Assembly: GCA_947503715.1 (NCBI GenBank)
Contig: CANNER010000004.1
Coordinates: forward strand, 417,464-481,463
Reading direction: 5' to 3'
DNA from: an uncultured Caulobacterales bacterium
Lineage (GTDB): Bacteria > Pseudomonadota > Alphaproteobacteria > Caulobacterales > Maricaulaceae
DNA length: 64,000 nucleotides
Each line of letters opens with the position of its first letter. Position 1 is the stretch's first letter. The notes beneath the pieces were generated by a model. It was given only the letters and a program-made list of their open reading frames with translations, searched no databases and was not told where the DNA came from. This document shows, one piece after another, positions 17,144 through 25,178 of the stretch. Both the position numbers and the translations under genes were made by a program.

Positions 17144-19075
17144 TTACTCGACCCCCAGAACCTCTTCGAGGAATTCCGCCTGCCGTCTTTGATAGTAAAG
17201 CTGGTTATCGACCTTGCGCCATCCATGCCCTTCATCAGGGAACCGGATATAGGGCGCATCGATACCGTTGGCGCGCAGGGCGCGGACCATGGTCTCCGTC
17301 TCTGCAATATCAATCCGAGGGTCCATTGCACCGTGGGAGAAGAGGACGGGAACTTTGATCTTATCCGCATTCCGGATGGGGGATTGTTCGGTGTAGAAGT
17401 CCCGCCATTCCTGCTCTTCGATATTCCCGTATTCGATCAGGTCAGCGGCTTTCAGCGCGGGACTGGCCACTTCCAAGGCCGTGACCCAATCCGCCACACC
17501 GAAGAGCGAGACCCCTGCGACGAAAGCGTCGGGATATTCACTCAAGACCGCATTGACGGCATAGCCACCATAGGACCCGCCCATTACCGCCGCACGGTCT
17601 GTGTCAACGCGGACCATCAGTTCAGGGGAGCCCAGCATATCCACGAGATCGCGAATAGAATCGAGCCGTTTCCGACGATCATCCAACGTCGTATAGGTTC
17701 GCCCAAATCCGGTCGAGCCGCGGACATTCGTCTGGAAAACGGCAATCCCGCGCGAGACGAGATATTGCACAGTCGGATTATAGGACGGTCGCGCCTGCGC
17801 TGTCGGCCCGCCATGGACCATGAAGACGACGGGCGGTTTTGTGTTGGAAGAGTCGGACGGCATATAGAGAAGGCCTTGGACCTCCAACCCGTCCCGCGCG
17901 GTCATACGGATAGAGATTGGGGTGATAAGGGAGTTTTTATCTAAGGCACCATACTCAGAAGAATATATGAGTTTAGGTTCCGGATTTTTCAAATCGAGCA
18001 TGTAAACGTCACCCGGAATATCTGGCCCCGTGACACGAATGACAGCTTTGTTACGAGAACAATCAATTGAATAAACACCACGAGGGAGACCGTTGACAGG
18101 GTTGACCTGCTCCATTCCCCCACTGCCTAAAACTGCTAACTCAGAGAAACCATCTCGATTAATTGAAACAAGGTTTCGTCCGCAAGATTCTACTGCATCA
18201 ATATCAGACCCATCGACTGAAAACAACTTTCTTGGTATTGTTGGATAGTTCGGACTAGCCTGCAATGTGAATAGGGATGAGAATTCGTCGGTCATATTTG
18301 TCGCTAATAAAATATGGCTTTTTTCTAAGAAATGAATACCTGCATTCGTATGATTTGCGCGTGGAGTTGGGTCTGATAGCAAGTGTCGTTCCCCACTTTC
18401 TACGTCCAATAAGAATATTTTATCGCTGTCTTCACCCACTGTTTCAGATACAATTAGTTCTGTACCGAGGTAGTTAACAGCTTCGACAAAATTGCCATAG
18501 ACGCCTTCAAAGACACGGCTCACCTCACCGCTTTCCAAATTCATCAGATAGATATCGAAATCGCTGCCATTACGTTCCGTACTGGCGAAAGCGATTGTCT
18601 TGCCATTCCCGCTCGCCCCGCCATAAGACCGAAAGCCTTTTTCCGTCGCGGGCAGGATCAGGTCCGAGGTTCCGGTTTCGGCGTCATAGAGAAAATAGTT
18701 CTCCCGCTCATCACCATTATTATCCGCGCCGTAGAGGATGTCACCACCGGGTAGAATATCGAAAAATGAAATCCCTGCCCCGTCCGTGACCTGTTGCAAA
18801 TCCGCCCCGTCGGGCGCACCGACATAGAGTTGGGCTTCACCGCTCTTCGAGGACGAGAGCGCGATAAATGTTCCGTCCGGCGCAATCTGTGCCCGCGTCG
18901 CGCCATTGGCCATCACATAGGCCGCGACGGGACTTTCCCGGTCCGCCTCTGAAAACTTCGGTGTTTCATAGGTGAGTTCAGACAGCTCCGCCTCAAGCCT
19001 GGCTTCAGGTCCTTCCACCTCCCCACAAGCCGTTAGAGCCATAAGCGCGCCGCCCAACATCATCTGAAACCGCAT
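17144..19075 (-). CDS. S9-family (prolyl oligopeptidase-like) peptidase lipoprotein
   Basis: 643 residues. The start MRFQMMLGGALMALTACGE is a lipoprotein signal (lipobox LTAC), so the enzyme is membrane-anchored in the envelope. Residues about 60-380 are WD40/PD40-like beta-propeller repeats (TRAQIAPDGTFIALSSSKSGEAQLYV...). The C-terminal alpha/beta hydrolase has Ser501 in GGSYGGYA, Asp585 in HGAMDPR and His617 in DEGHGW, the S9C/S9B triad. It would cleave short peptides, possibly after proline or N-acylated residues. A single gene with its own terminator. Confidence 0.9.
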   Translation of the reverse strand: MRFQMMLGGALMALTACGEVEGPEARLEAELSELTYETPKFSEADRESPVAAYVMANGATRAQIAPDGTFIALSSSKSGEAQLYVGAPDGADLQQVTDGAGISFFDILPGGDILYGADNNGDERENYFLYDAETGTSDLILPATEKGFRSYGGASGNGKTIAFASTERNGSDFDIYLMNLESGEVSRVFEGVYGNFVEAVNYLGTELIVSETVGEDSDKIFLLDVESGERHLLSDPTPRANHTNAGIHFLEKSHILLATNMTDEFSSLFTLQASPNYPTIPRKLFSVDGSDIDAVESCGRNLVSINRDGFSELAVLGSGGMEQVNPVNGLPRGVYSIDCSRNKAVIRVTGPDIPGDVYMLDLKNPEPKLIYSSEYGALDKNSLITPISIRMTARDGLEVQGLLYMPSDSSNTKPPVVFMVHGGPTAQARPSYNPTVQYLVSRGIAVFQTNVRGSTGFGRTYTTLDDRRKRLDSIRDLVDMLGSPELMVRVDTDRAAVMGGSYGGYAVNAVLSEYPDAFVAGVSLFGVADWVTALEVASPALKAADLIEYGNIEEQEWRDFYTEQSPIRNADKIKVPVLFSHGAMDPRIDIAETETMVRALRANGIDAPYIRFPDEGHGWRKVDNQLYYQRRQAEFLEEVLGVE

Positions 19076-19153
19076 AGCTATTCTCCTGTAATTCCCGCCC
19101 AGACTAACGCTTTTGGGCTGGGCGACCTAGCCCCAATCGTCTATGGGCCGCTT

Positions 19154-19783
19154 ATGTTTGAGACCGCCCTATTTATCAGCGCCTTTACGACACTCTTCGT
19201 CATTATCGACCCGCCGGGATGCGCGCCGATTTTCGCGACCCTGACCAAGGGCACGAGTCGGAAACACCAACGCATTATGGCGTTTAAATCCGTCGGCATT
19301 GCGGCCTTTATCCTGATTGGCTTCGCCTATGTCGGGGAATGGCTGTTCTCAAAACTGGGCATTAGTCTCGACGCGTTGCGCATTTCAGGCGGGATCATGT
19401 TGTTCATTATCGGACTGAACATGGTGTTTGAGAAGCGGACCGAGAAACGTGAAGACCGGGCGGATGAATTACTGGAAGATATTGAAGATCCGGAGGACAT
19501 CTCCGTCTTTCCGATGGGCATTCCCATGATTGCCGGGCCCGGAACCATGGCGACGCTGCTCATCCTAATGGGCAATACGGATACGCGGATGGGGCAACTC
19601 GCCATTCTCTTCGCCCTTGTTTTGACCTTGGCTATCACCTTGGTAACATTCCTGATTGCAGGGCCTTTGATGAAATTAATGGGCAAGAGTTTCACCGATG
19701 TCCTGACCCGTGTGTTGGGCGTTTTACTGGCGACACTGGCGTCGCAGTTTATTCTCGACGGGGTCAAAGGCGCCTTGTTTTAA
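19154..19783 (+). CDS. MarC family integral membrane protein
   Basis: 209 residues and six hydrophobic segments. The N-terminus FISAFTTLFVIIDPPGCAPIF and FPMGIPMIAGPGTMATLL are the two repeat signatures of the MarC/UPF0056 family. The loop between (EKRTEKREDRADELLEDIEDPEDIS) is acidic and charged. Members are inner-membrane proteins of unresolved function. No partner genes are evident. Confidence 0.9.
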   Translation: MFETALFISAFTTLFVIIDPPGCAPIFATLTKGTSRKHQRIMAFKSVGIAAFILIGFAYVGEWLFSKLGISLDALRISGGIMLFIIGLNMVFEKRTEKREDRADELLEDIEDPEDISVFPMGIPMIAGPGTMATLLILMGNTDTRMGQLAILFALVLTLAITLVTFLIAGPLMKLMGKSFTDVLTRVLGVLLATLASQFILDGVKGALF

Positions 19784-19814
19784 TCGTAACTGACGACCCG
19801 CTCGTATTGAAGCT

Positions 19815-20525
19815 ATGACTTTAAAATCCGTCACGGCCGCACCTAACACCATTTACAAGACCCTGCCCGAAAACTGGGATCAACCGCCCCGTGACGGCAC
19901 AGCCTTGGCGGAGGTTTATGCGTGGGAAGAACTCCGCCTGAATGCGATGCGGGTCGGGGAGGCGACACCTTTGCACTATGTTTGGGTGCCAGAGCGGTCG
20001 ATTTCCCTCTCCCGACGGGAAGCCGCGCGGTTGGATTTTGATGGGTTTGACGCAGAGCCTTTGGGCATTCGCGGCACGGGCGGCACCGCCGTTCCACAAG
20101 GTCCGGGGACCGCAAATATTACGCTGTTTACCCGCCACATGAAAGCTCCCGGTATCACCGAATTTTACCACGAGATGTGCGCAGCCCTGAGGCAGGGATT
20201 TACGACGCTCGGCCTCGAAACAGAGATTGGCGCAAAGCCCGGGAGCTTCTGCGACGGGGATTTCAACCTGCTTCATAAGGGCCGCAAACTTGTCGGCACG
20301 GCACAGCGCTGGTGCCGCGCAAAAAATGGTGATACCTTAGGATGCCACCATGTCGTCGTCTTGACGGGCGGTAATCCTGCCGAACTCTGCGACCGATTAG
20401 AGTCTTTATACCATCATGCCGGGTCACTGGAAACCTACGAGCCATCTGTTCACAGCCCCTATAATATCAATATTGCAGCATTGCGTAAGGCGATGAATGA
20501 TCCGCTTTCAAATCTGGTGGTGTAA
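19815..20525 (+). CDS. Lipoate/biotin-protein ligase A-like protein
   Basis: 236 residues with the BPL/LplA fold: NAMRVGEATPLHYVWVPE, then RGTGGTAVPQGPGTANITLFTR (equivalent to the RRxxGGGAVxHDxGNxN block), then CDGDFNLLHKGRKLVGTAQRW with the conserved lysine of the GxKLxGTAQ motif that contacts the lipoyl-adenylate. It would attach lipoate or an analogue to a carrier domain in the cytosol. The Gly-rich block reads GTGGT rather than SGGG, so substrate and activity are not certain. Confidence 0.75.
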   Translation: MTLKSVTAAPNTIYKTLPENWDQPPRDGTALAEVYAWEELRLNAMRVGEATPLHYVWVPERSISLSRREAARLDFDGFDAEPLGIRGTGGTAVPQGPGTANITLFTRHMKAPGITEFYHEMCAALRQGFTTLGLETEIGAKPGSFCDGDFNLLHKGRKLVGTAQRWCRAKNGDTLGCHHVVVLTGGNPAELCDRLESLYHHAGSLETYEPSVHSPYNINIAALRKAMNDPLSNLVV

Positions 20526-20539
20526 TCAGGATAGCGCCT

Positions 20540-20570
20540 AAAAAAGCCCCGATCGCGTGGATCGGGGCTA
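20540..20570 (-). terminator. Bidirectional terminator between ligase and entericidin-like genes
   Basis: Perfect 9-bp stem GCCCCGATC / GATCGGGGC with a GCGTG loop at 20546-20568. AAAAA on the left gives a U-tract for minus-strand transcription of the small lipoprotein; the right side (TAAGTTCTTT) is weaker but may serve the plus-strand gene. Confidence 0.85.
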
Positions 20571-20591
20571 AGTTCTTTAGTCTTTAAGAGC

Positions 20592-20729
20592 CTATTTCGC
20601 GGCCTCTTCAATTGCTTCGCCTGCGCTTTCAATATCTTGGCCTGCGCCTTGGACGGTATTGCAGGCTGTTGCCGTCATGGCGGCGGCGGATACGAGGGCG
20701 ATACTTGCCCATTTCAATGCTTTTTTCAT
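20592..20729 (-). CDS. Entericidin-like small lipoprotein
   Basis: 45 residues, missed by length-limited ORF searches. MKKALKWASIALVSAAAM leads to a lipobox-type TATAC and then NTVQGAGQDIESAGEAIEEAAK, which matches the entericidin A/B pattern (CNTxxGxGxDIxxAGxAI). AAGGAG lies upstream at good spacing. Entericidins are tiny envelope lipoproteins linked to stress or programmed lysis; as in many alphaproteobacteria a single copy is present rather than the E. coli A/B antidote-toxin pair. Confidence 0.88.
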   Translation of the reverse strand: MKKALKWASIALVSAAAMTATACNTVQGAGQDIESAGEAIEEAAK

Positions 20730-20798
20730 TCTAAACTCCTTCATTAGTGCAGACTAAACACCCAAACCCAACAAAGTGTTCCAAAAAAGGCGTTTTTT

Positions 20799-21515
20799 TT
20801 AGAGTGTGCCCAACTTGCCTTCGTTTTTGGCGAGCAGGTAATAGAAGGTCACGCGCGGCTTCATCCGGTCAGCCTTCATTGTCTCGCAAACCGCACCGAC
20901 TTTGGCATCCAAGGCGTCCATATCCGCCTCAAGGCCCAGCTTTTTCAACAGCCAGGACTTGGCAACGGTTTCCCGTTCTGCCGGATCGGAACAGGCGACA
21001 AATTTTCCGTCACGTGAGTTGAGGGCCACGCCCAAATGATCGACAATCTTTTTGACGATGACCGGATTCACATCCGCATCATATTTGGCAACAGCTTCAA
21101 CATAGGGCTCATATTTATCTTTAAGAACTTTCCCCGCCTGCGCCGCGCTGGGTTTAGACGCCGTTTTCGGTGTAGACGCTTTTTTCGCTTTCGGCGTGAT
21201 ATCCGTCGACAGATCAACAGATTTTGCTTTTTTCACAACCCGTGTCGGTTTCATGTCCAATGTCACAGAGCCGTCCCCTTTTCCGGGGACGAGGTCCGCG
21301 ACTTTATCTCTGGCCATATCCAACATATCGGCGGCATCTCTTTCAATGCCTTCGCCCTTGGCGATAAGAACTGTACCGAGAGATTTTAGCTGATTCAAGC
21401 GAAGCGCGGCGCGTTTCTGCGCAAATTCAAAAGCCAAGACATGCGCCCCGATATAGGCCCGGCGTGTGCGGCGAACGGTATTCACGGTAGAATTCAAAAA
21501 TGTGGCAGCAACCAT
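20799..21515 (-). CDS. DUF2853-domain protein with helical N-terminal extension
   Basis: 238 residues. The C-terminal ~110 residues (DKYEPYVEAVAKYDADVNPVIVKKIVDHLGVAL...ETVAKSWLLKKLGLE...KPRVTFYYLLAKNEGKL) match DUF2853, a small all-helical domain of unknown role. It is preceded by a helical segment (residues 1-70, QKRAALRLNQLKSLGTVLIAKGEGIERDAADMLDMARDKV) and a Lys/Ala/Pro-rich linker (about 85-125). The N-terminus is somewhat phasin-like, which would suggest a granule or nucleoid role, but this is a guess. GAGGAG precedes the ATG. Typical DUF2853 proteins are about 110 residues, so this is an extended form. Confidence 0.72.
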   Translation of the reverse strand: MVAATFLNSTVNTVRRTRRAYIGAHVLAFEFAQKRAALRLNQLKSLGTVLIAKGEGIERDAADMLDMARDKVADLVPGKGDGSVTLDMKPTRVVKKAKSVDLSTDITPKAKKASTPKTASKPSAAQAGKVLKDKYEPYVEAVAKYDADVNPVIVKKIVDHLGVALNSRDGKFVACSDPAERETVAKSWLLKKLGLEADMDALDAKVGAVCETMKADRMKPRVTFYYLLAKNEGKLGTL

Positions 21516-21579
21516 GATGTCTCTCCTCAGTTTAATTTCAATGTGAAAATAAGGTATTTAATTAGAAACAGCACCCTAA

Positions 21580-21705
21580 TCCAAGACAAGCGAGAGCTGC
21601 GACCGACGATCTGCGCGTGCGGCGGGTAGGCGACTATCCATAAAAGGCGGGACGTCCGCGTGGTGACCTCCCGCGATGGGGAAACCAGAGAGAAAAAGTT
21701 TTTAC
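21580..21705. other. Structured intergenic block 1 (possible RNA, unassigned)
   Basis: Part of a ~990-base gap (21516-22504). It is GC-rich with nested complementarity: GGCGGGA (about 21647) with TCCCGC (about 21669), enclosing GTCCGC...GTGAC. The only frame here (63 codons, minus) has no ribosome site and no recognisable domain. I could not match it to RNase P, tmRNA, SRP or 6S RNA. Could be a 5' leader of the DUF2853 gene or an independent small RNA. Confidence 0.35.
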
Positions 21706-21837
21706 GCAGGAAGGCCAAGCGCGTGAGACATAAATAGTGGTCGGCGATACCGTTACATTATCCAAATCACAGGATTCACCGATTGTAAGATGGCAAATCC
21801 ATTACGCTTCCCGTATCTGGCTGATGCCAAACACACA

Positions 21838-21982
21838 GGTGTATTCGGCGAAAGCCGATTACACGACCACGCGGCGGTGCGTCTCCAACGGCGGCCTTAC
21901 TTGACTGCGGGGGTTCCACCCCGTCAGGCACTCGCGGCTGGGCTCCTCCACATCCGCGTTACCGAATGCTTCTAAGCACACC
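21838..21982 (+). ncRNA. Putative structured RNA of unknown family
   Basis: Several stable hairpins in a row: a GAAA-tetraloop hairpin at 21841-21862 (GTAxTCGGC / GCCGAxTAC), a Gly/Cys-rich hairpin around 21894-21929 (GCC...TGAC...GGGG / CCCC-GTCA-GGC), and longer pairings that could enclose everything: GGTGT with ACACC (21978-21982), ATTCGG with CCGAAT (21962-21967) and ACGCGG (21869) with CCGCGT (21954). The GNRA loop favours the plus strand. No coding feature. The RNA family and even the strand are unproven. Confidence 0.45.
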
Positions 21983-22124
21983 GTCTTTCAAACCAGAAAG
22001 CCAACGATCACTTGCCTGTCCCATGTCCGAAAGAACGAGAATGAATATGGCATAGGTTTTATAACTGAGGATTATGTTTTTCTAAATGTGGGATTGGCAG
22101 CACACCTTAGCGACACGCTCCAAA

Positions 22125-22242
22125 TGTCACCCCGGCCCCGAGCCGGGGCCTTTGGCTTCGAGTCTGCTGCAAAGTCCAATAAACGCGTAGTCTCGGTACT
22201 TATCTCCTTCAACTAAGGCCGCGGCTCAAGCGCGGCGTGACA
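22125..22242. repeat. REP/REPIN-like palindromic element
   Basis: 118 bases bounded by inverted TGTCA (22125) and TGACA (22238-22242). Just inside the left end is a GC-rich palindrome CCCCGGC-CCC-GAGCCGGGG; inside the right end lies a related half GGCCGCGGCTCAAGCGCGGC. Paired REP-type palindromes with mirrored ends are characteristic of REPIN-like elements spread in intergenic DNA of many proteobacteria. Only one copy was noticed in this window. Confidence 0.55.
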
Positions 22243-22504
22243 GCATGGTGGTTGCCTCAAAAAGCGTGGATCATTCTCTTCTTAAACGGGGATTGACCAC
22301 CGATCTTAACCGCACCCACGACAATATCAGACTGAGACAATTGAAGACGGGCGTCATCGGCTAAATCGGATATCTATATCTGCGGAAAATGAAACTTCAT
22401 ATGCCCCTGCGACATCCCGTCAGGTTAACCAAAATTCCCCAGCTCTGTTCCATCCAACGCTCAAGGACCATGCGTATAAGAGTCAAATTCTTCTTGGAAC
22501 GACC
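22243..22504. other. Upstream region of the unknown gene at 22505
   Basis: About 260 bases with no coding feature. TTAACCAAAATTCC at 22425 resembles one half of a CtrA-type TTAA site but a second TTAA at seven bases is missing. Presumably contains the promoter of the following gene. Confidence 0.3.
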
Positions 22505-23467
22505 ATGCCTCAAATGCCTTTAAATCCGGGTGAAATTGCGATCAACACGGCCCCTGCCGTGGATTTATCTGATAATACATCCTGCATCCCGCAGCATTTT
22601 TTGACCTATGCGCATGACTTGTCTTCGGTTGAGGCGATCATTGAGGATATCAGCTTTGATGCGCGTTATCCGATTTTCGTCAGCGAAGATAAGGGCGGAT
22701 TATTTATTCAGATCGGCGTTATCGGCCCGGACAATTATAAGGACGGACCGGAAAAGCTCGTCTATGGACGGCGGTGGCGGGTTGAGCCAAACCTACCGAC
22801 CTCTGAAATCATTCAGACAGTCTTTCTGGCGCTGAAAAAAGCGCGCGAACATGAGTTGCGGGAATGTTTTGTCCTACGCGCAAATGGACGCGTCTCGACA
22901 CCGTTTAATGGGCATCACGACCTGCCACTGCTCGCGCAGCAGGGTAAATCCTTGCATCGCCTTTCAAAAACATGCGGATCGGTTGAGGCGCTCCTGAAAC
23001 GCGTAAAATTTGAGGGTGTTGGTTTTAAATTAGTTGAACAGTTAAAGACTGTGTCGGGCCAACACATTCTAACGCTCTCTAAAAAATCCGAGGCCCAGGG
23101 TCTGTTTATTGATAACCTGCCCACACAAATGACACTGATATCCCCGTCACTCGACGATAACGATATTCTCTATAGTTTGATGGAAATGTTAATCGCGCAG
23201 AGCGACCGCTTTGTCGAACAGACCTTCCAATATCGCGGCTTTGCCCGTTTTTCACGCGATGTAGACATCATGGCCATTGGCAGGATTGGTGCGCAAACCC
23301 GCCAATGTCCGACAAAGCTGATCCCTGATCCAAAACAGGCGCAGCGCTTTATTGCCCGCCTGAAGGCAGAAAATTACGAGACCGATGAAACGCGCATTCC
23401 GCAACTCTCGGAAAGCGCCTATGCGCAAGGTCTGAAAACACAACTCGCGCAAATGGGTGTGGGCTAG
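22505..23467 (+). CDS. Conserved-looking protein of unknown function
   Basis: 320 residues, soluble, no signal peptide or membrane segment. I recognise no domain. Visible features: mixed alpha/beta composition, a YPIFVSEDKGGLFIQIGVIG strand pair near residue 55, VYGRRWRVEPNLPTSEIIQTVFLALKKAREHELRECF around 85-120, and a second RFVEQTFQYRGFARFSRDVDIMAIGRIG block near 240. The two halves have some similarity in rhythm, perhaps a duplicated domain. Codon use looks like that of its neighbours, so it is a real gene. It is convergent with yebC with only 3 bp between stops. Confidence 0.75.
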   Translation: MPQMPLNPGEIAINTAPAVDLSDNTSCIPQHFLTYAHDLSSVEAIIEDISFDARYPIFVSEDKGGLFIQIGVIGPDNYKDGPEKLVYGRRWRVEPNLPTSEIIQTVFLALKKAREHELRECFVLRANGRVSTPFNGHHDLPLLAQQGKSLHRLSKTCGSVEALLKRVKFEGVGFKLVEQLKTVSGQHILTLSKKSEAQGLFIDNLPTQMTLISPSLDDNDILYSLMEMLIAQSDRFVEQTFQYRGFARFSRDVDIMAIGRIGAQTRQCPTKLIPDPKQAQRFIARLKAENYETDETRIPQLSESAYAQGLKTQLAQMGVG

Positions 23468-23470
23468 GCC

Positions 23471-24250
23471 CTATTCGTCATCTTCTAACGTTGCGGCGGC
23501 TTCGTCCGTCAGATCAAAATTGTGGAAGACATTATTGACGTCGTCCAGATCTTCCAGCGCATCGTTTAATCTCATGACTTGTGCGGCAAGTTCGGGATTG
23601 TCGATATCGTTTTGACCCTTCCAGACCAAATTGACAGATTTCGCATCGCCGAACTTTTTCTCAAGTTCCGGCGCGACAGTGCCAAGATCGTCGCGGGCCG
23701 TCCAAACCGTATGAACGGGCTCAAATTCGTCCCATTGGTCCTCGGCCGCATCATCAGTCTCACAATCTTCTGCACCTGCTTCAATCGCGGCTTCCATCAT
23801 TGTGTCTTCATCCGTGACGTCCAGCGGGTATTCAATCTTACCGACTTGGTCGAACATGAAGGAGACTGATCCCGTCTCGCCCATATTGCCACCATTTTTA
23901 GAAAACGCGGTACGAACTTCCATCGCTGTGCGGTTTCGATTATCGGTAGACGCCTCGACGATGAAGCCGATCCCGCCGGGGCCGAAGCCCTCATAGCGGA
24001 TATCCTCGTAATCATCGCCTTCGCCGCCCGCGCCCTTATCAACGGCGCGCTGAATATTGTCCTTGGGCATGGATTGGCCCTTGGCATTGTTAATCGCCAA
24101 GCGCAGGCGCGGGTTCATATCGGGGTCGGGACCACCGATTTTAGACGCAATCGCGATATCTTTCGCGAGTTTGGAAAACAGCTTGGACCGCAGTTTATCC
24201 TGACGCCCTTTGCGATGCTGAATATTGGCCCATTTGGAATGACCTGCCAT
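23471..24250 (-). CDS. YebC/PmpR family transcriptional or translational regulator
   Basis: 259 residues starting MAGHSKWANIQHRKGRQDKLRSKLFSKL, the invariant N-terminus of the family, followed by NAKGQSMPKDNIQRAVDKGAGG and EGFGPGGIGFIVEASTDNRNRT. Members act as DNA-binding regulators and some help ribosomes through proline stretches. The acidic C-terminus (residues 150-180) is usual for alphaproteobacterial copies, which often neighbour ruvC; that gene is not seen here. Confidence 0.95.
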   Translation of the reverse strand: MAGHSKWANIQHRKGRQDKLRSKLFSKLAKDIAIASKIGGPDPDMNPRLRLAINNAKGQSMPKDNIQRAVDKGAGGEGDDYEDIRYEGFGPGGIGFIVEASTDNRNRTAMEVRTAFSKNGGNMGETGSVSFMFDQVGKIEYPLDVTDEDTMMEAAIEAGAEDCETDDAAEDQWDEFEPVHTVWTARDDLGTVAPELEKKFGDAKSVNLVWKGQNDIDNPELAAQVMRLNDALEDLDDVNNVFHNFDLTDEAAATLEDDE

Positions 24251-24343
24251 GGGAGACCTCTTCGTCGTTAATCCTGATTGAGAGGGGCTTTAGCGAGGGT
24301 CGCGGATGGGGGCAAGGATGGCCTTCGGTCTCAGGGCAAATGA

Positions 24344-25126
24344 CTAGGGAATCGGCGTCAGGTCTGAAATTTCCATATAGATCTCTTGTCCAAAACGGGA
24401 GCCGAGCGCTTTACCCTCCACATTCATATCCATCACGCCGATTCTGTAATGACCATTTGGCGCAAGTTCGCAGCTCTGCTCAACCGTCATCGTCTTCAAC
24501 TTGGCGACAAGCATCATTGTCATAGGCCGCGTCATGCGAACGGAGAAGCCCGTCATATCGCCAGACGGCTTTGACAACGTCACATCCCCCTCGATGCGTT
24601 TCAGCAATTTCTTCATCATCTTCCGGCCATTTTCATCCGCGTTTTCATCCGACTGCATAAGAAGCTCAGCGAGCTTATCAGGATTGGGACGAAGAATGGC
24701 TTGGCTTTCATCCTCTGAGACAACAGTGAAATTGTCAGGGGAGAAATCGGATTGCGAGTCCACATCGCTAGGGCCGCACCAAAATCCTTCGGCCTGTTTT
24801 TCCATCGTATTGTCTTCGTCTTCGATTTCTTTGAGGAAGTCTTGAAGCGCCTCGCTCTCGGCGTCGCTGGCAGAGAGTATCTGCGCGCGTGAACCGGGCG
24901 GTTGTGTTGGATCAATGCGCAAGACGGCTTGGCCCTCGGACAGGTCTTTGCCCTCGCGCGATTTAACGTCCAATGTCAGCGTGTAAGTGTAATCAATCGA
25001 GCTTGGCGCAAGTGGGCTAGGGGCCTCAGCCTTGCGGGCCAAGATCGACATTATATCCTCAGCGTGAGCCGATGACGCAAAGAACGGCAGGCAGAGGGCG
25101 AGACAGGACAAGGCAGGATGTTTCAT
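24344..25126 (-). CDS. Secreted protein of unknown function
   Basis: 260 residues. MKHPALSCLALCLPFFASSAHAED is a clear signal peptide with an AHA cleavage site. The mature part is acidic and beta-rich, with YTYTLTLDVKSREGKDLSEGQAVLRIDP near the start and a long acidic segment (ADENGRKMMKKLLKRIEGDVTLSKPSGDMTG) in the middle, ending NVEGKALGSRFGQEIYMEISDLTPIP. It may be a periplasmic lipid- or polymer-binding protein, but I do not recognise the family. Probably its own transcription unit. Confidence 0.7.
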   Translation of the reverse strand: MKHPALSCLALCLPFFASSAHAEDIMSILARKAEAPSPLAPSSIDYTYTLTLDVKSREGKDLSEGQAVLRIDPTQPPGSRAQILSASDAESEALQDFLKEIEDEDNTMEKQAEGFWCGPSDVDSQSDFSPDNFTVVSEDESQAILRPNPDKLAELLMQSDENADENGRKMMKKLLKRIEGDVTLSKPSGDMTGFSVRMTRPMTMMLVAKLKTMTVEQSCELAPNGHYRIGVMDMNVEGKALGSRFGQEIYMEISDLTPIP

Positions 25127-25178
25127 GCTCCGTGTTTAAATGCCTGCCACCATGTTTCAAATGACAGCTTGGTAAATG

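Noticed and set aside
21820..21866. Hammerhead-like CTGATG...GAAA pattern
   Set aside because: The conserved A after CTGATG is C, and stem I/III pairing around a cleavage site is not evident.
21790..21975. 61-codon frame over the structured RNA block
   Set aside because: No ribosome site, no domain, and the sequence is dominated by hairpins.
21990..22045. Possible tmRNA tag (GCC AAC GAT CAC) in the intergenic region
   Set aside because: Continues as ANDHLPVPCPKERE without the hydrophobic AA end, and no tRNA-like domain was found.
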